A stretch of DNA of 64,000 bases from Paenibacillus tyrphae (GTDB lineage Bacteria; Bacillota; Bacilli; Paenibacillales; NBRC-103111), in assembly GCF_024158745.1 (NCBI RefSeq), contig NZ_JAMZAW010000008.1:124001-188000 (forward strand), written 5' to 3'. A program made the translations under genes and the position numbers. The notes under the pieces are model-generated. The model had not been told where the DNA came from, ran no database searches, and was given only the letters and a program-made list of their open reading frames with translations. This document shows positions 26,615 to 34,425 of this stretch, piece after piece (within the stretch, counting starts at the first letter, position 1; each line of letters starts with the position of its first letter).

Positions 26615-26873
26615 AAAAAAGCCGCATTCAGCGGCTGAGTTTTGTTGAGAAAGTGGTCTTTGACAAAAATAGAGAAGCATACGGAGGTGGGGTATCCACT
26701 GGAGAAGCGATAGCGGCCGCCTTTGTCTTCGGGAAATGTCCGCTACTAAGCGGCTTCCAATCAAATTTCCCGAGGACAACAGCGGTCGGAAGTGGATACC
26801 CTACCCCTTCGTAACCTCTATAATCCCATTTGACCACTTTCTCAGCACTCTGAGCCACATTCAGCGGCTTTTA
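26615..26873. repeat. 259-bp imperfect inverted-repeat element (MITE-like or structured RNA)
   Basis: Four arm pairs are centred near 26745: AAAAGCCGC/GCGGCTTTT (26617/26864), a perfect 13-bp pair TGAGAAAGTGGTC/GACCACTTTCTCA (26646/26832), a perfect 10-bp pair GGTATCCACT/AGTGGATACC (26691/26791), and a 15-bp pair ending GGGAAAT/ATTTCCC (26723/26765, one mismatch). A small hairpin CCGCT/AAGCGG sits inside. Each end also carries its own GCCGC-attca-GCGGC-like hairpin with A/T runs pointing outward. There is no transposase. The short open frames inside are by-products of the repeat. Confidence 0.6.
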
Positions 26874-26897
26874 AACTTACAACATCATACGACACGA

Positions 26898-27890
26898 CTA
26901 CTCAAGCAGCTCCCGCAGCTCCGGCACGACATTCGGCGGGTGTCCGCCGGTCAGGGCGGCGACGAGATTGCGTGCGGCGAGCATCGCCATATCGAGCCTG
27001 GTCTTGGCTGTCGCCGAGCCGATATGCGGCAGCGTAACCACGTTCGGCATATGCAGCAGCGGATTGTCCGGGCTCGGTGGCTCCGGATCGAACACATCTA
27101 GTCCCGCGCCCCGGATGAGTCCGGTTTGCAAGGCTTGAATCAGTGCCTGCTCGTCCACCGTTTTCCCGCGGGAAGCGTTGATGAAGAATACCGTCGGCTT
27201 CATCATTTTGAAGTGCTCCAAGCGGATCATTCGTTCCGTCTCCGGCGTCAGCGGCGTCATCATCACGACGAAATCCGACTCCCGCAGCAGCTCGTCCAAA
27301 CTGCAGTAGCGAGCGCCGAACCTTTCTTCCGTCTCCGGCTTCCGGCTGCGGTTATGATATAGCAGGCTCATGCCGAAGCCGTCCACCGCGCGCTTGGCGA
27401 TCGCTTCGCCGATCCGGCCCATCCCGATGATGCCGAGCGTCTGATGGTGCACGTCCATGCCGAAGAAATATTCGTCGGTCAGCCCTTTGCCCCGCTGCCA
27501 GCGGCCCTGCTTCACGAACGCATCCAGCTCGGAGATACGCCGTGCCGCGGACAGCATAAGTGACAGCACTAGGTCCGCGACCGTCTCGTCCAGCACGTGC
27601 GGCGTATTCGTTCCGATGACCCGGCGGGCTTTCATCGCTTCCAGATCGAAGTGATTGTACCCGACCGAAATGCTGCTGACCGCCCGCAGCTTGGGGGCAT
27701 GGTCCAGCAGCTCCCGGTTGATCGGACCTCCGGTCGTCAGCAGCCCTTCTACATCGTGAAGCTCTGCGAGAAGCCCTTGTCTGGATGCGGCGCCTTGTCC
27801 GTCCCACATCCGGCACTCGCAGTGCTGCTCCAGATAAGCAAGCGCCGGTTCAGGGATCGCTTTGGAAATATAAATTTTCGGTTTGCTCAT
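26898..27890 (-). CDS. D-2-hydroxyacid dehydrogenase (glyoxylate/hydroxypyruvate reductase-like)
   Basis: 330-residue NAD(P)-dependent dehydrogenase of the D-isomer-specific family, reducing 2-keto acids such as glyoxylate or hydroxypyruvate. The Rossmann motif GIIGMGRIGEAIAKRA lies near residue 150. The catalytic triad is Arg in FINASRGKTVDE, Glu in DVFDPEPPSPDNPLL and His in LPHIGSATAKTR. It is similar to B. subtilis YvcT. It starts 21 bp after the larE stop, so the two form an operon. The exact substrate is unknown. Confidence 0.9.
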   Translation of the reverse strand: MSKPKIYISKAIPEPALAYLEQHCECRMWDGQGAASRQGLLAELHDVEGLLTTGGPINRELLDHAPKLRAVSSISVGYNHFDLEAMKARRVIGTNTPHVLDETVADLVLSLMLSAARRISELDAFVKQGRWQRGKGLTDEYFFGMDVHHQTLGIIGMGRIGEAIAKRAVDGFGMSLLYHNRSRKPETEERFGARYCSLDELLRESDFVVMMTPLTPETERMIRLEHFKMMKPTVFFINASRGKTVDEQALIQALQTGLIRGAGLDVFDPEPPSPDNPLLHMPNVVTLPHIGSATAKTRLDMAMLAARNLVAALTGGHPPNVVPELRELLE

Positions 27891-27911
27891 CGAATCGGCT
27901 CCTCTCCGAAC

Positions 27912-28766
27912 TTACGCCTGCGCAGCCGCTTGAACCGATTGCTCCTGCGGCGAAAGCACTTCGTTCAAGCTGCCCGAACGGTACCCCTTCAAGTCCATCG
28001 TCACGTAGGCGTAGCCGATCTCCTTCAGCTTCGCGTGAACCGTCTCGGCGACGGCCAGCACGTCGGCCAGCTCCGATGCGGGCACCTCGATCCGCGCCAG
28101 CGTATCGTGCTGGCGCACGCGCACTTGGCGGAAACCGAGCTGAATCAGGAAGTCTTCCGCGCGGTCGATCATGGACAGCTTCACCGCCGTGATGGCTTCC
28201 CCGTACGGAATACGCGAAGATAAACAGGCGAACGACGGCTTATCCCAAGTGGCCAGACCGAATTTGCGGGACAGATGGCGAATTTCCGATTTCTTCAGGC
28301 CCGCTTCCAGCAGCGGCGCCCGGACCCCCCGTTCATGAGCGGCCTGCAGCCCGGGACGGTGCTCCCCGAGGTCGTCGGCGATGGCGCCGAACACGACGTG
28401 CTCATAGCCGCGCGCATGGGCGATCGGAATCAAATGATCGAACAGCGAGTTTTTGCAAAAATAGCACCGGTTCGTCGGATTTTCCGCATACCCGGGAATA
28501 TCCAGCTCGCTTGTGTGAATGACCTCATGCGGTGCGCCCAAGCTTCCGGCAAGCGCAATCGCTTCCAGCTTCTCCCGTTCGGGATACGTCTCCGAATCGG
28601 CCGTAATGGCAAGCACCCGGTCCTTGCCCATAAATTCAAGCGCCGCCTTGAGCAGAAAAGCGCTGTCCACCCCGCCGGAGAACGCGACGACGACTTTGTT
28701 CATCGACTGCAAAATTTCCCCGAGCTTGGCGTATTTTTGATCTATAACTTGCTCTATGGTTGCCAT
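27912..28766 (-). CDS. larE: LarE-type ATP-dependent sulfur transferase
   Basis: 284-residue PP-loop enzyme of the LarE family, which adds sulfur to pyridinium dicarboxylate mononucleotide during synthesis of the nickel-pincer (NPN) cofactor of lactate racemase. AFSGGVDS is the PP-loop motif (about residue 30). Three conserved cysteines are visible: Cys101 and Cys104 in CYFCK, and Cys181 in SFACLSSRIPYG. This pattern is that of LarE forms that hold a [4Fe-4S] cluster, rather than the single-cysteine sacrificial type. No larA, larB or larC is in the window. The start at 28766 follows GGGAGG by nine bases. Co-transcribed with a 2-hydroxyacid dehydrogenase. Confidence 0.9.
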   Translation of the reverse strand: MATIEQVIDQKYAKLGEILQSMNKVVVAFSGGVDSAFLLKAALEFMGKDRVLAITADSETYPEREKLEAIALAGSLGAPHEVIHTSELDIPGYAENPTNRCYFCKNSLFDHLIPIAHARGYEHVVFGAIADDLGEHRPGLQAAHERGVRAPLLEAGLKKSEIRHLSRKFGLATWDKPSFACLSSRIPYGEAITAVKLSMIDRAEDFLIQLGFRQVRVRQHDTLARIEVPASELADVLAVAETVHAKLKEIGYAYVTMDLKGYRSGSLNEVLSPQEQSVQAAAQA

Positions 28767-28930
28767 AGGTCCAGCCTCCCTTTTGCGCAAGCCGCAGCGT
28801 CAATCGATCTGGTTGCACACGTTTGCAATCTACGGCTATACCGCTTCATACCTGTTTATTATAGACCGTTTTTCCTTTCGGAAAAAGGTGTATTTTTTCG
28901 AAGGCACGACTTCTCCCCCGCTTGAACGGC

Positions 28931-28961
28931 AAAAACAGCCTGTCCCGGTACGGAACAGACT
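28931..28961 (-). terminator. Terminator after the glutathione peroxidase gene
   Basis: AGCCTGTCCC (28937-28946) pairs with GGAACAGACT (28952-28961) allowing G-U pairs. AAAAA on the left gives the U tract on the minus strand. Confidence 0.7.
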
Positions 28962-28975
28962 GCTCGCCTCGCCGC

Positions 28976-29458
28976 TTATTCGCTTAACAGCTTTTGAATG
29001 TCTCCCTCGATGGCCGCCGGCTCCGTGCGCGCAGCGTACTGCTTGACGACTTCGCCTTGGCGGTTGACCAGAAACTTCACGAAGTTCCATTCGATATCCC
29101 CGGTCCGGTAAGGCTCGGGCACGTGCGAGACCAAATATTGATACAGCGGATGCGCGTGCTCTCCCTTGACATCGATTTTGGCAAAGAGCGGGAACGTCAC
29201 GTTATAGCGCGTTTCGCAGAACTGTGCGATCTCGGCCTCCGTCCCGGGCTCCTGTCCGGCAAATTGGTTGCACGGGAAGCCGAGCACGACCAGACCTTGA
29301 TCCTTATAAGTTTCGTACAGCTTCTGAAGTCCTTCGTAATGCGGCGTTAAGCCGCAGGCGCTCGCCGTGTTGACGATCAGCAGCACGCTGCCCCGGTAGT
29401 CCGACAGCGGCTTGTCCGCGCCTTGAATCGTTGTCGCCGAAAAATCGTAAACCGACAT
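28976..29458 (-). CDS. Glutathione peroxidase-family thiol peroxidase
   Basis: 160-residue thioredoxin-fold peroxidase. Cys35 in NTASACG is the peroxidatic cysteine (not selenocysteine). The remaining catalytic tetrad is the Gln of FPCNQF and the Trp-Asn of IEWNFVKF. A second cysteine in FPCNQ and one in FCETRYNVTFP are candidates for the resolving cysteine. Firmicutes generally lack glutathione, so thioredoxin is the likely reductant. It resembles B. subtilis BsaA. Single-gene unit with its own terminator. Confidence 0.95.
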   Translation of the reverse strand: MSVYDFSATTIQGADKPLSDYRGSVLLIVNTASACGLTPHYEGLQKLYETYKDQGLVVLGFPCNQFAGQEPGTEAEIAQFCETRYNVTFPLFAKIDVKGEHAHPLYQYLVSHVPEPYRTGDIEWNFVKFLVNRQGEVVKQYAARTEPAAIEGDIQKLLSE

Positions 29459-29537
29459 GTTCCATCGCTCCTTTTTCCATAAATGCCCTGAACTCTATTG
29501 TAGCATGTAGCGGTTTGGAATGAAAAATATACGATCA

Positions 29538-29567
29538 TTAGAGAAAAGAGCCGTGGTCTGCTACAAT
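29538..29567 (+). promoter_or_regulatory. Candidate promoter of the MoxR/VWA operon
   Basis: TTAGAG (29538-29543), 18-bp spacer, TACAAT (29562-29567). It is about 104 bp before the start of the ATPase gene. Confidence 0.4.
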
Positions 29568-29671
29568 ATGAAAATGGATGTCACAGGAAAACATAACGAT
29601 CGAGGGAGGGAGCGTCTCCGTCCTATTTTCGTACAAGCCTGACGGCTGCAACGTCCGGACGGGATGCGACG

Positions 29672-30979
29672 ATGGATATGAACGAGCTGGAATCGATACG
29701 CCATAAACTGGAGCAAGCGATCGGGCATTTGGAAGCCCGCTTTCTCGAACGCGAAGAACTGATCCGGGTGCTGCTGCTCGGTCTGATGGCCGGTGAGAAC
29801 GCCCTGCTGATCGGCCCGCCCGGCACCGCCAAATCGCAGCTTGCCCGGGCCCTCTCCCAATTGTTCGGAAGCGGACGCTGGTTCGACTACTTGCTGACGC
29901 GCTTCACGACGCCGGACGAGATGTTCGGACCCGTATCGCTTCAGCGGCTCAAAGCCGATCAATACGTCCGGCAGACGGACGGCTATTTGCCTGCGGCGGA
30001 CTTCGCTTTTCTCGACGAAATCTTCAAGGCGAACAGCGCCATCTTGAATGCGCTTCTGTCCATCCTGAACGAACGGGTGTTTTTCAACGGACAGGAGAAG
30101 CAAGACGTGCCGCTGCTGTTTCTGATCGCCGCCTCCAACGAGCTGCCGGAGGAAAACGAACAGCTTGCCGCGCTGTACGACCGCTTCCTGATCCGCTACG
30201 AGGTCGGATACTTGAAACAAATGTCAAGCTACGAGAAAATGTTCCAGCTTCCGGGCGAACCGCTCCCTGCCCTGCTTTCGCTGCGGGATATCGAGACCGT
30301 CCGGCGGGCGAGCACGGATGTCGTCATCCCCGAAACGCTGATTTATATGCTGTACCAGCTCAAAACCGAGCTGGAAGCGAAGGAATTCGCCTTGTCCGAC
30401 CGCCGCTGGCGCAAAATCGGGCAAGTGTGGAAAACGTCGGCCGCGCTGAACGGCCGCCGCGAAGTCACCGTGTGGGACACCGTCTATACCCCGCATATGC
30501 TGTGGGATTTGCCGGAGGATTACGGTACGCTGAAGGAGATCTTTCAGAAGGTGTTTCAGGAGGGGCTCAAGCAGGAGACGGAAAAAGAACTGCCTCTCCG
30601 CCGCTACGACCGGATCGCCAAGCACTGGCTCGAAGAAGAAGACGCGCTTCACGCGTTTCAGTTCAAAAAAGAAGTCGGCGGCCGGCTGAGCAAGGAAGAA
30701 CAGGACAAGGCAAGAGCCAATCTGGAGGAATGCCGACTGGAGCTGGAGGAAAAAGCTCGGGAGCTGCAAAGCAAGCTGGTCCAGTGGCTGCAGCGGGAAA
30801 AAGACTTGCCCGGTTACATCCGCAACCGCAATTTCCTGCTGCTGCAAACGGCGGAGTATGCGGTAAAATATACGCACCTGCGCATCCAGGGGGAACGCAT
30901 TTTGCAATCGATGCAAGGGCTGTACCGGACGCTGTTCGACCGCGAAATTCCGGGCGTTCAATACGACTACACACTCTAG
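29672..30979 (+). CDS. MoxR/RavA-type AAA+ ATPase
   Basis: 435-residue AAA+ chaperone-like ATPase. Walker A GPPGTAKSQ is near residue 50, then LTRFTTPDEMFGPVSLQ, Walker B AFLDEIFKAN near residue 112, sensor 1 AASNELPEE, and the arginine-finger region YDRFLIRYEV. The C-terminal third (after ~residue 280) is helical and charged, and may contain a coiled coil. The following gene encodes a VWA protein, as in the RavA-ViaA pair of enterobacteria. Together they are expected to work as an ATP-driven, metal-dependent assembly factor. The ribosome site is weak (GGGA), so the start is less sure. Targets are unknown. Confidence 0.88.
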   Translation: MDMNELESIRHKLEQAIGHLEARFLEREELIRVLLLGLMAGENALLIGPPGTAKSQLARALSQLFGSGRWFDYLLTRFTTPDEMFGPVSLQRLKADQYVRQTDGYLPAADFAFLDEIFKANSAILNALLSILNERVFFNGQEKQDVPLLFLIAASNELPEENEQLAALYDRFLIRYEVGYLKQMSSYEKMFQLPGEPLPALLSLRDIETVRRASTDVVIPETLIYMLYQLKTELEAKEFALSDRRWRKIGQVWKTSAALNGRREVTVWDTVYTPHMLWDLPEDYGTLKEIFQKVFQEGLKQETEKELPLRRYDRIAKHWLEEEDALHAFQFKKEVGGRLSKEEQDKARANLEECRLELEEKARELQSKLVQWLQREKDLPGYIRNRNFLLLQTAEYAVKYTHLRIQGERILQSMQGLYRTLFDREIPGVQYDYTL

Positions 30980-31053
30980 AAGCCCGATGAATGAACATGC
31001 CGCAGCGCAAGCGGATCATTCACCGGACTTCCTCGGCAGCGAGGTGATTCGGC

Positions 31054-32763
31054 ATGATCATCCGGTCGGCAAAAATCGACCGCTACGTATTTGACGGGTA
31101 CGTCCATTCCTCCCGCGCCGCGCAGGAGTGGATTCGCGAGGCCAAGGCGCAAACGCCGTGGTTTTCGGTGGAGCTGTTTGCCGATTTTTTCATGTGTTTC
31201 TATTTGGCCCGCCCCGAGCTTGACCGCAGCCAGGAGGCGGCGCCGTTCCATCGCTGGCTTGTGGCGGAGCTGCAGAAGCAGTTTTTTTACCGCACAATCC
31301 ATCCTCGGACGACGGGCGAGGTCAACGCCTCGTTCAAAACGGCGCTGAAGGCGCTCATGTGGCTGACGCAAACGTTCGAAGACGAAGTGAAGCGGCGCAA
31401 GCAGGAGGAGCAGCAGCTTCGGACGATCGGCCTCAGCGAGAGCCGTCAAGGGCAAGGCGAGGACCAACCGCAGGTACAGGAGCGCTTGAACGAGAAGCAG
31501 ATCGAGCAGCTGCGGCTTGTCGGCTACACGCTGCAGCGCGGCAAGCGCAACGTCGAGGAGAAGCAGGCCGCACTGGACAGCCGGCCGCTTGTGGAAGCGG
31601 AGATCGGCACGTTGAAGGAACGCATCCGGTCGCTGCAGGAAGAGATGCGGACCGACTTCGTCCGGCGCGACAAGCTCCGGCAGAAGCTACAGAAAGCCGA
31701 AGCCGAACTCGGCGAGCGCGAGAAGCGGATCGAGCGGCTGGAGCGCCGCGACCGGGAGACGCTGCGGGAGCTGGAAGCCCAGCTCGGCGGCTGGCTCAAC
31801 CGGGCGCTGCAGGAATCGCTCGGCCGCGAAGACAGTGAAAGCTTGAACCTGTTCGAGCTGCTGCAAGCGAGCCAGCGGATCGCCAACCGGCGCTGGGGCA
31901 GCGATCTCGGGCGGCTGCACCGGCAGCAGTTCGCCAATTACCTGCAATGGGTCGAGAAGCTGAAGCGCCACCCCGAGCTCATCGCCTTCTTGCAGGAAAT
32001 CGGCCGGAACGTACAGCATTTGAAGGCGCAGCGCCGGAAGGTCCGGTCGCCGCGCATCCCCGAAAGCTACGACGACCTTCGGCACTCCGGCGATATCACG
32101 CATATGCTGCCCAGCGAAGCGAGTCTGCTGGCCGACGAAGACTACGAAGCGTATTTTATGGTCAAGTGGCTGGAGCGCAAGCTGCTCACCTACAACGTCA
32201 CGGGCTGGACCTGCGAGCCCCTGAAAGGGCCGGTCGTCTGCATGCTCGACACGTCGCATTCGATGCGCGGCAGCAAGCTGCGGCTCGCCCAACTGTTCGT
32301 CGCCACATTCGCCGCCTTCAGCCTGCTGGAGAAGCGCGACTTTCGGCTGCTGCTGTTCGGCGCCCGCGGCGAGCTGGTCGAGCACCCGCTCTACTGGCGC
32401 AAGCCCGACTGGCCGGCGTTCTACGCCCTGTCGCAGCTCGCCTTCGGCGGCGGCACGCACTTCGATGCCCCGCTGCGGCGCGGCATCGAGCTCGTGTCCG
32501 CCGAGCCGCGCTACCATGACGCCGATTTCGTCATGGTCACCGACGGCGTCGGCGCGGTCTCCCCGCCCGTCCGCGAAGCGCTGGCTGAGCTCGGCCGTTC
32601 GAAGCAGGTGCGCCTGCACTCGCTGATCGTCGGTACGGCGCGCCAGCATCTCGCCCAGCGCTACGAGATTTTGGGCGTGTCGCATCAAGTGCGCTTTGCC
32701 GCCACATGGGAAACGCAGCAAAGCGAAGAGCTGCTGCTGGACGTGTTTAGCGCAAAGGGGTAG
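31054..32763 (+). CDS. VWA-domain protein, ViaA-like
   Basis: 569-residue partner of the upstream MoxR ATPase. The N-terminal ~110 residues are helical. Residues about 110-260 are highly charged and predicted coiled coil (repeated E, K, R and L heptads). The C-terminal von Willebrand A domain has a complete MIDAS: DTSHS starting at Asp399, Thr in GGGTHFD and Asp in VTDGVG. This matches ViaA-type architecture, though the coiled coil is longer. GAGGTG is seven bases before the ATG, and 74 bp separate it from the ATPase gene. Cytoplasmic; no signal peptide. Confidence 0.85.
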   Translation: MIIRSAKIDRYVFDGYVHSSRAAQEWIREAKAQTPWFSVELFADFFMCFYLARPELDRSQEAAPFHRWLVAELQKQFFYRTIHPRTTGEVNASFKTALKALMWLTQTFEDEVKRRKQEEQQLRTIGLSESRQGQGEDQPQVQERLNEKQIEQLRLVGYTLQRGKRNVEEKQAALDSRPLVEAEIGTLKERIRSLQEEMRTDFVRRDKLRQKLQKAEAELGEREKRIERLERRDRETLRELEAQLGGWLNRALQESLGREDSESLNLFELLQASQRIANRRWGSDLGRLHRQQFANYLQWVEKLKRHPELIAFLQEIGRNVQHLKAQRRKVRSPRIPESYDDLRHSGDITHMLPSEASLLADEDYEAYFMVKWLERKLLTYNVTGWTCEPLKGPVVCMLDTSHSMRGSKLRLAQLFVATFAAFSLLEKRDFRLLLFGARGELVEHPLYWRKPDWPAFYALSQLAFGGGTHFDAPLRRGIELVSAEPRYHDADFVMVTDGVGAVSPPVREALAELGRSKQVRLHSLIVGTARQHLAQRYEILGVSHQVRFAATWETQQSEELLLDVFSAKG

Positions 32764-32787
32764 AGGGAAATTTTCCCCTACCCCTTT
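32754..32787. terminator. Bidirectional terminator
   Basis: AAAGGGGTAG-A-GGGAAA pairs with TTTTCCCCTACCCCTTT. It includes the VWA stop codon and lies just before the end of the converging DUF4179 gene. Confidence 0.75.
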
Positions 32788-32804
32788 ATTCAACAAAGCC
32801 GTCC

Positions 32805-33581
32805 TTATCGAGCCGCTTCGGTGGCCTGCTTGGCCTTGCTTTGATCGATGGCGATATCTCCCTTCCAGCTCCCCTTTGTTTTGCCGATGCGGTCGATATC
32901 CAGATTAAGCTTAATCGATTGAGGCAATGAAGCGCCGCTCGTCACGAGGGCGATCACCCCTTCCGGCTTATCCTTGTCCGCAATGCCCGTCTCGATTTCT
33001 TTGCCCGCAGCGTCGGTCAGGCGAAACGGAAGACGGTCTTTCCGTCCCGTGCCGATAAAGCTCATCTGGCTGAAACCTTCCACACCCGGTTCCTGGTAAG
33101 TCGGATTTTCCACCTGCTTGCCGTCTTTTTTCCCGTCGGAAATAACCTGCAGCCCGGTCGTATCGAATTCCCAAGGAACGAGCGTGCCATCCGGCTTCTC
33201 GATCCGGTAATGAACCAGAATCTTGGTATCCTCGACATACACTTCTTTAAAATGTATCGTAATGCCTTGATCCGTTATTTTGCGGTCGATCGGCACCGAC
33301 AGCCCTTCGGACACCGCGCGTTTTACCCCGCTGCCGACCAATCCGTTGATGTCCGCCTGATCCTTGGCAAAATAAGAGCTGGTGAGCGAATAAGCGCCTG
33401 TCGGGATTAATACGGCTGCCGCAATGCTAAGAGCGATGATCGTTTTTTTCATTTTCTTGTTCTCCTTTTTCTCATGAAATTGTACGAAAGATTGCCTTAC
33501 CCGCTGATCGACGTCTGCCGGAACTTGCGTCTTGTCGAATTGCTTCGTCAGCGATTGTTTAATTTCGTCCGAGATTGACAT
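32805..33581 (-). CDS. DUF4179-type membrane protein, probable anti-sigma factor
   Basis: 258 residues. A short cytoplasmic N-terminus (about residues 1-43, SISDEIKQSL...QVPADVDQRVRQSF) is followed by one membrane helix (KKTIIALSIAAAVLIPTGAYSL) and a large extracytoplasmic domain that looks like DUF4179. The gene overlaps the upstream ECF sigma gene by 23 bp, the usual arrangement for a sigma factor and its membrane-bound anti-sigma factor. It probably holds the sigma factor at the membrane until an envelope signal arrives. The start at 33581 is chosen with GAGGAGG twelve bases upstream; an ATG seven codons earlier lies inside that site. Confidence 0.78.
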   Translation of the reverse strand: MSISDEIKQSLTKQFDKTQVPADVDQRVRQSFVQFHEKKENKKMKKTIIALSIAAAVLIPTGAYSLTSSYFAKDQADINGLVGSGVKRAVSEGLSVPIDRKITDQGITIHFKEVYVEDTKILVHYRIEKPDGTLVPWEFDTTGLQVISDGKKDGKQVENPTYQEPGVEGFSQMSFIGTGRKDRLPFRLTDAAGKEIETGIADKDKPEGVIALVTSGASLPQSIKLNLDIDRIGKTKGSWKGDIAIDQSKAKQATEAAR

Positions 33582-34149
33582 GTTCGGAACAAGCCTCCTC
33601 ATTTGCTTGAGTGTCTAACCATTTGCGCAGCTGCTTCAAGGCCAGATGATTTCTGGATTTGACCGTACCGAGCGGAATTTGCAACAGCTCCGCTACCTGC
33701 TCGTGCGAAAAATCATAGTAAAAGCGGTATATAATCACGATGCGCAGCTTGAACGGCAGTTGATTGATCAAGCGCTGCATTTCTCTTTGCGATTCGTTCT
33801 CCAGCACCGGTTCCTCCGGCCGTTCCACATGCGGCTCCACGCTCAAACGGTTTTTTTTCTCAAGCAAACGGAATCTTCTCCAAAGCTGCCGCCGCCAGCT
33901 GTGAATTTGCCTAATGACGATCCCGTTTAACCAGAACAGAAAAGGACGCGTGCGGTCGTAGCCCGGCAAGGCCCTCCATAGCTGAAAATAAATCTCGCTC
34001 ACAATGTCGTTGACATCGGCGGGATGAGCCACCAATGCGGCCACGGTCGCATACACTTTGTTCTTGGTCATGCCGTAAATCACTTCAAAAGCGTCCGGAT
34101 CGCCGTCCATCAGCCGGTCAAGCCAGACGTTCAATTGTTCGTTATCCAT
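33559..34149 (-). CDS. ECF-type RNA polymerase sigma factor
   Basis: 196-residue sigma-70 family ECF factor. Region 2 spans about residues 10-85 (FEVIYGMTKNKVYATVAAL, DIVSEIYFQLWRALPGYD, PFLFWLNGIVIRQIHSWRR) and region 4 about residues 120-175, with the helix-turn-helix YYDFSHEQVAELLQIPLGTVKSRNHLALKQLR. There is no region 1 or 3. The linker is long and charged. It is co-transcribed with the DUF4179 membrane protein, which overlaps its 3' end. I saw no convincing ECF-type autoregulatory promoter upstream. The trigger is probably cell-envelope stress, by analogy only. Confidence 0.88.
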   Translation of the reverse strand: MDNEQLNVWLDRLMDGDPDAFEVIYGMTKNKVYATVAALVAHPADVNDIVSEIYFQLWRALPGYDRTRPFLFWLNGIVIRQIHSWRRQLWRRFRLLEKKNRLSVEPHVERPEEPVLENESQREMQRLINQLPFKLRIVIIYRFYYDFSHEQVAELLQIPLGTVKSRNHLALKQLRKWLDTQANEEACSEHVNLGRN

Positions 34150-34354
34150 TGGAGGCCTCCCGAAATTGTATACACGATGTATTGGCTCCGCCGCCCCATA
34201 AGGTTCACTGGAAATGATAAAAAATATTTCGCGTTAAAAAAGTTTATTATACCGCAAATAGCCGGTATCGGATGTCGGTGGTTACGTTTGGAAAGGAAGG
34301 GGTTGTCAGAAGGGCTTTTTCGTTCGATGGATTAGGATGTGAGGAGGTTCGTCC

Positions 34355-34421
34355 AAAAACGCACATTCGCCTGCGATCCGTACGTAGCTCCGAATGCTAC
34401 GAAAGGAAAACGCAGGCGAAT
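34355..34421 (-). terminator. Nested-hairpin terminator after pepV
   Basis: ATTCGCCTGCG (34365-34375) pairs perfectly with CGCAGGCGAAT (34411-34421). Inside, CGTAG (34383-34387) pairs with CTACG (34397-34401). On the minus strand the outer stem is followed by GTGCGTTTTTGG. The rest of 34150-34350 has no supported gene. Confidence 0.65.
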
Positions 34422-34425
34422 ATGA

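Noticed and set aside
26344-26858. Open frames on both strands within the inverted-repeat element
   Set aside because: Both read similar residues (EKVV) because the two arms are copies. There is no start signal or codon bias, so they are by-products of the repeat.
34355-34421. Nested hairpin considered as a tRNA-like or small-RNA structure
   Set aside because: It lacks tRNA features such as the T-loop GGTTCRA, and its position and T-run fit a terminator of pepV.
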